A stretch of DNA of 7,065 bases, taken from a bacterium. GTDB taxonomy: Bacteria > UBP14 > UBA6098 > B30-G16. The position numbers were made by a program, and so were the translations under genes. The notes beneath the pieces were generated by a model. It was not told the DNA's origin. It saw nothing but the letters and a program-made list of their open reading frames with translations, and ran no database searches. Below, one piece after another: positions 1 to 6,374 of this stretch (its first letter is position 1; the number at the start of each line of letters is the position of its first letter). The stretch is from contig JAMOPH010000368.1 in assembly GCA_027064665.1 (NCBI GenBank), positions 1-7,065 of the forward strand. Direction: 5' to 3'.

Positions 1-990
1 GAGCCCGGTTCCCCCGGCGAGTGGATTTTACAGCGGATTATCTCCGAGCAAAAACGCGTCCTTGAGCGGTTCCGCACGCACTTTGATGTGTGGTTCTCCG
101 AGCGAGAATTCCGCAAGTCGGGCAAGGTGGAGCAGGTTCTTCGGCGCCTTGAGGAAGGCGGATATACCTACAAATCCGGGGGGGCGCTGTGGTTCGCCGC
201 ATCAAAGATAAACCCCGAGGTTGACGATTTCGTCCTTGTCAAATCCGATGGGCAGTGGGCTTACGGGCTGGTGGATATCGCCTACCACGCCCACAAATTT
301 GAGGAGCGCGGGTTTGACATCGTCTACACAATTCTGGGTCCGGACCATCACGGGCACAAACTGCGGATGGAAACCGCAATGAAGGCACTCGGACACGAGG
401 GCAAACTTCAGGTTTTGATTCTCCAGCAGGTCAACCTGATTGAGGGCGGCAAAAGGGTTATGATGTCCAAGCGGGCGGGCAAACTCATCACGATGGATGT
501 GCTGATTGACGAGGTCGGCGTTGATGCCGCACGGTATTTCTTCCTCTCCCGCAGAGCCGAGGCACATCTGGATTTTGACCTTGACCTCGCCCGCGACACA
601 TCCGAGGAAAACCCGGTTTACTATATCCAATACGCCCACGCCCGGATACGGAGTATCCTGCGCTTCGCCAGAAACAGGGGCTTTGACCCCGATGCCGTCG
701 GCGACGCGGATTTGAGCATTCTGACCGAGCCGGAGGAAAAACTCCTTCTGCGGAAAATCGTGCGGTTCCCGTCGCAGATTTACACCACCGCCCGGCTTAT
801 GCAGCCGCACATTGTGCCGTTCTACCTTCTGGATCTGGCAAAGACATTCCACAACTTTTACACCAAACACCGCGTTGTGACGGAGGATTCGGCGCTGACC
901 GCCGCGAGGATAAAACTCATCCGGGCGGTCGCCGAGACAATCAAAAACGGGCTGAACCTCTGCGGCATCTCAGCCCCCGAGCAAATGTGA
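1..990 (+). CDS. argS: Arginyl-tRNA synthetase, C-terminal part (5' end outside window)
   Basis: Class I synthetase that charges tRNA-Arg with arginine in the cytoplasm. Frame 1 is open from the first base, so this is the last 329 residues of a protein that is usually about 550-580 long; the GTG at 88 is internal, not a start. Visible family marks, in order: an insert ending in a GGALWF strand (residues ~59-64), DIAYH followed by the active-site GPDHHG (~113-118), the KMSKS-equivalent loop MMSKRAGK (bases 460-483), and the start of the anticodon-binding DALR domain with YYIQYAHARIRS (from about base 619), running to a short C-terminus ending in QM. The HIGH motif and the N-terminal tRNA-binding domain lie upstream of the window. 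The TGA stop is followed by rho 26 bases later, so the two are probably co-transcribed. Identification is firm; only the N-terminal extent is unknown. Confidence 0.97.
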   Translation, partial: EPGSPGEWILQRIISEQKRVLERFRTHFDVWFSEREFRKSGKVEQVLRRLEEGGYTYKSGGALWFAASKINPEVDDFVLVKSDGQWAYGLVDIAYHAHKFEERGFDIVYTILGPDHHGHKLRMETAMKALGHEGKLQVLILQQVNLIEGGKRVMMSKRAGKLITMDVLIDEVGVDAARYFFLSRRAEAHLDFDLDLARDTSEENPVYYIQYAHARIRSILRFARNRGFDPDAVGDADLSILTEPEEKLLLRKIVRFPSQIYTTARLMQPHIVPFYLLDLAKTFHNFYTKHRVVTEDSALTAARIKLIRAVAETIKNGLNLCGISAPEQM

Positions 991-1001
991 AAACCCCAAA
1001 A

Positions 1002-1007
1002 AGAGGT
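1002..1007 (+). promoter_or_regulatory. Shine-Dalgarno site that sets the rho start
   Basis: AGAGGT lies 9 bases before the ATG at 1017, and its GAGGT part pairs with the ACCTC of this window's own 16S 3' end. The alternative in-frame GTG at 987, which overlaps the argS stop (ATGTGA), has no comparable site before it. The ATG is therefore the preferred start. Confidence 0.75.
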
Positions 1008-1016
1008 AAGATAGAT

Positions 1017-3110
1017 ATGCCGAGGAAGAAAAAAACCGAACAGGCAGAACAGGCGACCTTGGAACTGATTGAGGCGACCGAGGAAACAGAGGAGAAAACC
1101 ACCAAGAAAAAGACCACCCGCCGCGGCAGAAAGAAAAAGACCGAGGAGACCGCGGTAGCAGTGGAGGAACAGGCGGAAACCCAGCAGGAAACCGCAGAAG
1201 AAAAACCCGAGGAGGAAAAACCTAAAAAAACCCGCCGGGGTCGCAGGAAAAAGACGGAAACTGAAACTGAGGAATCCGCCGGGACGGAGACCGCAGAATC
1301 CGAAGCCACCGCTGAGGCACGGACTGAGGAAAAAGCGGAAGAAAAGCCCAAAAAGACCCGCCGCGGCAGGAAAAAGAAAACTGAGGAGGAAAAATCGGAT
1401 GAAGTGAAGGAGGCAGAGGCTAAAGAATCCGCGACCGAAACCGCTGAAACGGAAACCCAGCAGGAAATTGCCGAAGAAAAAGCCGAGGAGGAAAAACCTA
1501 AAAAGACCCGCCGGGGTCGCAGGAAAAAATCCGAGGTTCAGGAGGAACAGACTGTTGTGGAGGAAACCGGACAGGAGGAAAAATCTGAGAGCGAACCGTC
1601 TGCCGAAACTGAAACGAAAACCGAAATTCCAGAAAACGCCGGCGAACCGGTGGTCTCTCAGCCTGCCGCGACCGAATCCGCGGAATCCTTAACCTCAACC
1701 CCCGAAACAGTCCAAAGGACTGAGCCGAAAAGATATAACGGCAGGCACAATGGCAGAGTAAACGCCCTCACCGCCTACGAAAGAGCATATCACAACAGCG
1801 GAACTGCGGCAGTTCCCCGGGAGCGCCTCAATTTCCAGGATATAAAGGGGAAAAATATTGACGAACTGATAGAACTCGCCACAAAATACGGTATTGAAAA
1901 TCCGCAGGCGCTTCGCCGCCAGGATTTAATCTTCAAAATCATCGCCGAGGAAATTATCCACAACAATGTGGAGGTCTATGCCGAGGGAGTGCTTGAGGTT
2001 CTGCCCGACGGATACGGCTTTCTGCGCCACCGGGAATATAACTACCGCCCCGGTCCGGATGATATATATGTCTCGCCGTCGCAAATTAAGCGCTTCAACC
2101 TGCAGACCGGCGATTATGTTGAGGGCGTTATCCGTCCGCCCAAGGACAGCGAAAGATTTTTTGCCCTCTTGAGAGTTGACAAGGTCAACGGCACAAACCC
2201 CGAGGTCAACCGGCATAAAATTTTGTTTGACAACCTGACCCCGCTGTATCCCGAGGAAAAATTCCAGTTGGAGCACGACCCCGAGGAACTTACCACCAGA
2301 ATTTTAGACCTGTTCGTGCCCATCGGCAAAGGGCAGAGATGTCTTATCACCTCGCCGCCCAAGGCGGGAAAGACAATTCTTCTGCAGAAAATCGCCCGGG
2401 CGCTGATAAGGAACCATCCCGAGACGAAAATCATAATACTTCTGATTGACGAGCGCCCCGAGGAAGTGACGGATATGAAGCGATTTGTTGCCGCCGAGTG
2501 CGCCCTCGTGGACAAAGCCCCGGAGATTGAGATAATCTCGTCCACCTTTGACGAGGACCCCAGCCGGCACACCCAGGTTGCTGAAATTGTCCTTGAGAGG
2601 GCAAAGCGCCTTGTGGAGAACAAAAACGATGTGGTAATTCTTCTGGACTCAATCACCCGTCTGGCGAGGGCATACAACAATATCGCCCCGCACAGCGGAA
2701 GAATTCTCACCGGCGGCGTTGATGCCTCGGCGCTGTCAAAGCCGAAAAGATTTTTCGGAGCGGCAAGGAATATCCTTGAGGGCGGCTCGCTCACAATTAT
2801 CGGCACCGCGCTGATTGAGACCGGTTCCAAGATGGACGAGGTTATCTTTGAGGAGTTCAAGGGCACCGGCAACGCCGAGGTCGTCCTTGACCGCAGACTT
2901 GCAGAGCGCCGCATTTTCCCTGCGATTGACATCAACCGCTCCGGCACCCGCAAGGAGGAACTCCTGCTGGACGAAGCCACTCTGATGAGGGTGTGGCTTC
3001 TGCGGAAAATCCTCTCGGAACTCAACCCCGTGGACGCGATGGAATTCCTCATCAACAAGATGGTGACCACCCGGAGCAACGAGGAATTTTTGGCGACAAT
3101 GGCGCAGTAA
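1017..3110 (+). CDS. rho: Transcription termination factor Rho with long low-complexity N-terminal extension
   Basis: Hexameric RNA-dependent ATPase/translocase that ends transcription of untranslated RNA. The 697 residues divide into: a Lys/Glu/Thr/Ala-rich, probably disordered extension (1-~270) with four basic patches around TRRGR (residues 34-38, 72-76, 114-118, 164-168); a Rho N-terminal helical domain (~280-312); a cold-shock/OB RNA-binding domain (~320-396, with DGYGFLR); and the RecA-like ATPase. In the ATPase I see Walker A PPKAGKT (447-453), Walker B ILLDSITR with D544, the Q-loop LTGGVDA (564-570), the R-loop region GTGNAEVVLDRRLAERR, and the arginine finger R645 in SGTRKEELL. From ~275 on, its length equals E. 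coli Rho (419), so the extension is an addition. S545 and R548, equivalent to the bicyclomycin-site S266 and R269 of E. coli, are kept. It is second in the argS-rho-ispG cluster. Confidence 0.97.
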   Translation: MPRKKKTEQAEQATLELIEATEETEEKTTKKKTTRRGRKKKTEETAVAVEEQAETQQETAEEKPEEEKPKKTRRGRRKKTETETEESAGTETAESEATAEARTEEKAEEKPKKTRRGRKKKTEEEKSDEVKEAEAKESATETAETETQQEIAEEKAEEEKPKKTRRGRRKKSEVQEEQTVVEETGQEEKSESEPSAETETKTEIPENAGEPVVSQPAATESAESLTSTPETVQRTEPKRYNGRHNGRVNALTAYERAYHNSGTAAVPRERLNFQDIKGKNIDELIELATKYGIENPQALRRQDLIFKIIAEEIIHNNVEVYAEGVLEVLPDGYGFLRHREYNYRPGPDDIYVSPSQIKRFNLQTGDYVEGVIRPPKDSERFFALLRVDKVNGTNPEVNRHKILFDNLTPLYPEEKFQLEHDPEELTTRILDLFVPIGKGQRCLITSPPKAGKTILLQKIARALIRNHPETKIIILLIDERPEEVTDMKRFVAAECALVDKAPEIEIISSTFDEDPSRHTQVAEIVLERAKRLVENKNDVVILLDSITRLARAYNNIAPHSGRILTGGVDASALSKPKRFFGAARNILEGGSLTIIGTALIETGSKMDEVIFEEFKGTGNAEVVLDRRLAERRIFPAIDINRSGTRKEELLLDEATLMRVWLLRKILSELNPVDAMEFLINKMVTTRSNEEFLATMAQ
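1174..1252 (+). repeat. 79-bp direct repeat in the rho extension, copy 1
   Basis: This stretch matches 1450-1528 at 74 of 79 positions by my hand alignment, in the same reading frame and offset by 276 bases (92 codons). It encodes an acidic run followed by a KPKKTRRGRRKK-type basic patch. It points to duplication within the Rho extension. A related, more diverged unit lies around 1326-1394. Confidence 0.85.
1450..1528 (+). repeat. 79-bp direct repeat in the rho extension, copy 2
   Basis: Partner of 1174-1252. The five differences fall in the codons for ET/EI, P/A and a lysine codon, so only two or three residues change. The near identity at DNA level suggests a fairly recent or recombination-maintained duplication. 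Confidence 0.85.
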
Positions 3111-3113
3111 ATC

Positions 3114-4202
3114 GTGGAAGAGTTAAAGCCGAAATATCTGCGGACGCAAACTCGCCCGGTCAAAGTTGGCGATGTCGTAATTGGCGGCGGCGCACCGATA
3201 AGTGTCCAGTCAATGGCGAAAACCGACACCACCGATGTGGCGGGAGTTATGGCGCAGGCTGAGGCGGTGCATCGTGCCGGCGGCGACCTTTTCAGGGTGT
3301 CTGTGCCGGATGAGGATTCTGCGCGGGCTCTTGCCGAAATCGTGAAGAACTCGCCGATTCCCATAATCGCCGATATTCACTTTGACTACCGCCTTGCGCT
3401 GATGTCGCTTGAGGCGGGCGTGGCGAAACTGCGGATAAATCCGGGGAATATCGGTTCCGCCGAGAAGGTCCGGATTGTGGCGCGGGAGGCGAAGGACCGC
3501 GGCGTGCCGATAAGGGTTGGGGTCAATGCGGGCTCACTCCCCCACGACCTTCTGAAAAAATACGGCGCTCCCACACCCGAGGCGATGGTTGAGGCAGCGG
3601 CGCGGGAAATTGAAATCCTGCGCGAGGTGGATTTTGAGGACATCGTGATATCGCTCAAATCCTCCTCGCCGATGGACACCCTTCGGGCGAATTTGCTGTT
3701 TGCGCAAAAATTCAACTATCCGCTTCACATCGGGGTGACGGAATCCGGGTTTGGATACCAAGGGATAATTGCGTCAACAGTGGGGCTTGCGCTGGTGCTT
3801 TATCACGGCATAGGCGACACGGTTCGCGTTTCGCTGACCGACCCGCCGGATTTTGAGGTCCGGGTTGCCCGGGAGATACTGCGCGACCTCGGGTTGAGGG
3901 AATACTGGATTCGTCTGATAAGTTGTCCGACCTGCGCGAGGCGGCGCGCCGATGTCTCCGCTGTCGCAAGGGAAATATGGGACAAGATAAAGGATATCCA
4001 GACGGACCTGACGGTTGCGGTTATGGGATGCGAGGTGAACGGACCGGGGGAGGCGCGCGAGGCGGATATTGGTGTGGCGTGCGGACAAAATTTCAGTCTG
4101 ATTTTTGAGCGTGGAGAGGTGGTAGAGCGGGTGGACAACGATAAAATCGTGGACGCAATTTTAAGACGGATAACAGGTTACAAAAAGCCGAAAAATTTTT
4201 AA
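3114..4202 (+). CDS. ispG: 4-hydroxy-3-methylbut-2-en-1-yl diphosphate synthase (IspG/GcpE)
   Basis: Iron-sulfur enzyme of the MEP isoprenoid pathway; it converts 2-C-methyl-D-erythritol 2,4-cyclodiphosphate to HMBPP in the cytosol. The 362 residues match the family's usual size. The N-terminal TIM-barrel shows GGGAPISVQSM, ADIHFDYR, LRINPGNIG and IRVGVNAGSL. The C-terminal cluster domain has C271 and C274 in CPTC, C306 in MGCEVNGPGEA, and the fourth ligand E313, one residue off E. coli C270/C273/C305/E312. At the position of E. coli K219 (the VKS motif) this protein has alanine (A220, in GIIAS). The start is GTG, the only plausible one before the conserved N-terminus, 3 bases after the rho stop. 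No Shine-Dalgarno site sits at normal spacing, so translation probably depends on ribosomes finishing rho. The last codons overlap the UP-like part of the rRNA promoter. Confidence 0.96.
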   Translation: MEELKPKYLRTQTRPVKVGDVVIGGGAPISVQSMAKTDTTDVAGVMAQAEAVHRAGGDLFRVSVPDEDSARALAEIVKNSPIPIIADIHFDYRLALMSLEAGVAKLRINPGNIGSAEKVRIVAREAKDRGVPIRVGVNAGSLPHDLLKKYGAPTPEAMVEAAAREIEILREVDFEDIVISLKSSSPMDTLRANLLFAQKFNYPLHIGVTESGFGYQGIIASTVGLALVLYHGIGDTVRVSLTDPPDFEVRVAREILRDLGLREYWIRLISCPTCARRRADVSAVAREIWDKIKDIQTDLTVAVMGCEVNGPGEAREADIGVACGQNFSLIFERGEVVERVDNDKIVDAILRRITGYKKPKNF

Positions 4203-4239
4203 AATTTCCTCTTGACAAAAGGGGGGGCGTCTTTATATT
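4191..4239 (+). promoter_or_regulatory. 16S rRNA promoter: UP-like tract, -35 and -10
   Basis: TTGACA (4212-4217) and TATATT (4234-4239) are separated by 16 bp, with transcription expected to begin near 4246. Upstream, A5T5A4T3 (4191-4207) lies where an UP element contacts the alpha subunits of RNA polymerase (about -38 to -59) and resembles the UP consensus. The spacer holds a run of seven G. The UP tract includes the end and stop codon of ispG. A perfect -35 box, a near-consensus -10 and an A/T tract directly ahead of a 16S gene make this a convincing rRNA promoter. Confidence 0.85.
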
Positions 4240-4265
4240 CGGGATTTGCGAGTGGATGGAGTTGA

Positions 4266-4278
4266 GTTCTTTGAGAAC
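4266..4278 (+). promoter_or_regulatory. boxA-like antitermination element in the rRNA leader
   Basis: GTTCTTTGAGAAC closely resembles the GTTCTTTGAAAAC-type boxA of Firmicutes rRNA operons and the CTCTTTAA core of E. coli boxA. BoxA RNA binds NusB/NusE to protect rRNA transcription from Rho. The element is also a small inverted repeat (GTTCT/AGAAC around TTG), and its right part overlaps the processing stem arm at 4273-4301. The call rests on motif likeness and position about 20 bases after the predicted transcription start. Confidence 0.55.
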
Positions 4279-4301
4279 GGAACAGTGGATGAGAGGAAGC
4301 C
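4273..4301 (+). other. Upstream arm of the pre-16S processing stem
   Basis: The 29 bases from GAGAACGGAACAG to GGAAGCC are complementary to 5983-6011, with only a one-base bulge on each side (28 pairs). Such stems loop out the 16S precursor and are cut by RNase III in well-studied bacteria. The pairing is read directly from the sequence; the nuclease is inferred. Confidence 0.85.
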
Positions 4302-4313
4302 GGAAAGAAGCGG

Positions 4314-4355
4314 CCGAGCCCTACAGAACCGGTGATTCCGGAGCGTAGGGATCGG
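4314..4355 (+). other. Stem-loop in the 16S leader
   Basis: CCGAGCCCTAC (4314-4324) pairs with GTAGGGATCGG (4345-4355), with one internal G/A mismatch. It encloses a second small hairpin, CCGG-TGATT-CCGG (4329-4341). It lies inside the processing stem and before the 16S 5' end. It is probably part of leader RNA folding; no T tract follows, so it is not a terminator. Confidence 0.55.
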
Positions 4356-4361
4356 GTCAGG

Positions 4362-4385
4362 TTCAAAGTAGATAATAATCTATTT

Positions 4386-4389
<4 letters not shown>
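4362..4389 (+). other. A/T-rich hairpin spanning the predicted 16S 5' end
   Basis: TTCAAAGTAGAT (4362-4373) pairs over 12 positions (one G-U) with ATCTATTTTGAA (4378-4389) around an AATA loop; a G-U pair (4361/4390) could extend it. The right arm contains the first bases of the predicted mature 16S (about 4386). It is strikingly A/T-rich next to the GC-rich rRNA. It may guide 5' maturation or hold the 5' end until assembly; this role is an inference. Confidence 0.6.
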
Positions 4390-5969
<1,580 letters not shown>

Positions 5970-5982
5970 CTTCGGAGCAAAT

Positions 5983-6011
5983 GGCTTACCTCTCATCCCT
6001 GTTCCGTTCTC
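5983..6011 (+). other. Downstream arm of the pre-16S processing stem
   Basis: Complementary to 4273-4301 (28 pairs, one bulged base on each side). It begins 13 bases after the 16S 3' end and finishes 10 bases before the terminator stem. The 16S precursor therefore carries a full processing stem although no 23S follows. Confidence 0.85.
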
Positions 6012-6021
6012 ATTGACCATA

Positions 6022-6048
6022 ACCGCCGTTCCTCAACGGTGGTTTTTT
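6022..6048 (+). terminator. Intrinsic terminator of the 16S transcript
   Basis: ACCGCCGTT (6022-6030) pairs with AACGGTGGT (6035-6043) through 9 pairs including one G-U, with a CCTC loop. The T run is six bases (6043-6048, the first shared with the stem). This is a textbook Rho-independent terminator and shows that the rRNA transcript ends about 75 bases after the 16S. Confidence 0.9.
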
Positions 6049-6060
6049 ATACCTCCAATA

Positions 6061-6074
6061 CTTAATATATTAAG
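6061..6074. repeat. Perfect 14-bp A/T-rich palindrome
   Basis: CTTAATATATTAAG equals its own reverse complement. It sits between the rRNA terminator and the DUF2934 gene, about 90 bases before that gene's start, and is followed by a second short inverted repeat, CGTT-A-AACG (near 6079-6087). It could be a dimeric repressor site or simple A/T-rich sequence. A TTGACT (6095-6100) lies downstream but has no convincing -10 at proper spacing, so I do not call a promoter. Confidence 0.4.
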
Positions 6075-6149
6075 CGCTCGTTAAACGATTTCCCTTGACT
6101 TCCATCTTCAACCTCACAAATTAAAAGCCGTAAAAATTTTAAGCATACC

Positions 6150-6156
6150 AGGAGGT
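6150..6156 (+). promoter_or_regulatory. Strong Shine-Dalgarno site of the DUF2934 gene
   Basis: AGGAGGT sits 5 bases before the ATG at 6162 and is complementary over all seven bases to the ACCTCCT at this window's 16S 3' end. It is much stronger than the sites of rho and ispG and supports the small gene as truly translated. Confidence 0.85.
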
Positions 6157-6161
6157 TCCCT

Positions 6162-6371
6162 ATGACTCAGGAAGAACTCCACCGCAAAATTGCAGAAAGA
6201 GCATACTTCTACTTCCTCCAGAGAGGGGGCGAACACGGACACGACCTTGACGACTGGCTGAGAGCAGAAAGAGAAATTCTCGCAGAAATGGAAAAGAAAT
6301 CTAAACCCAAAGCACGCAGAACATCCTCACGGAAATCCACCACACGAAGAAAAACCACCAGAAAAAGATGA
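6162..6371 (+). CDS. Small DUF2934-type protein with basic C-terminal tail
   Basis: 69 residues. Residues ~8-43 (RKIAERAYFYFLQRGGEHG, then HDLDDWLRAEREI) match the pattern I know for DUF2934: a short helical domain with an IAxRAYxxxxxRGG start and a DWLxAE end. The function of this family is unknown. Residues 45-69 form a tail with 14 Lys/Arg in 25 positions, rich in Thr and Ser and with no acidic residue, like histone-H1-type or other nucleic-acid-binding tails. No signal peptide or membrane segment is seen, so it is probably cytoplasmic and may bind DNA or RNA; that is inference from charge only. The start is supported by AGGAGGT 5 bases upstream. It lies alone after the rRNA terminator and ends 3 bases before the stop of the convergent activator gene. 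No clear promoter was found. Confidence 0.88.
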   Translation: MTQEELHRKIAERAYFYFLQRGGEHGHDLDDWLRAEREILAEMEKKSKPKARRTSSRKSTTRRKTTRKR

Positions 6372-6374
6372 CAC

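Noticed and set aside
987..1016. GTG at 987 as the rho start, overlapping the argS stop
   Set aside because: It has no ribosome binding site, whereas the ATG at 1017 has AGAGGT at good spacing. It would add only ten residues, so it cannot be fully excluded.
941..1351. Minus-strand frame rich in Val, Phe and Ser, looking like a membrane or secreted protein
   Set aside because: It is the reverse complement of the Lys/Glu-rich Rho extension; the hydrophobic runs come from AAA/GAA codons read backwards.
2114..3364. Long minus-strand open frame (416 codons) opposite rho and ispG
   Set aside because: It is antisense to two firmly identified genes. Its Ser/Arg-rich composition is what codon-biased genes give on the opposite strand, and it spans the rho-ispG junction with no family motif.
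4302..4385. Possible tRNA in the 16S leader (GGTTCAAA resembles a T-loop)
   Set aside because: There is no T-stem, no acceptor pairing and no anticodon arm; the local pairings form the leader hairpins instead.
6095..6136. Sigma-70 promoter for the DUF2934 gene (TTGACT with downstream A/T-rich sequence)
   Set aside because: No -10 close to TATAAT lies 16-18 bases downstream; the nearest A/T stretches are poor or wrongly spaced.
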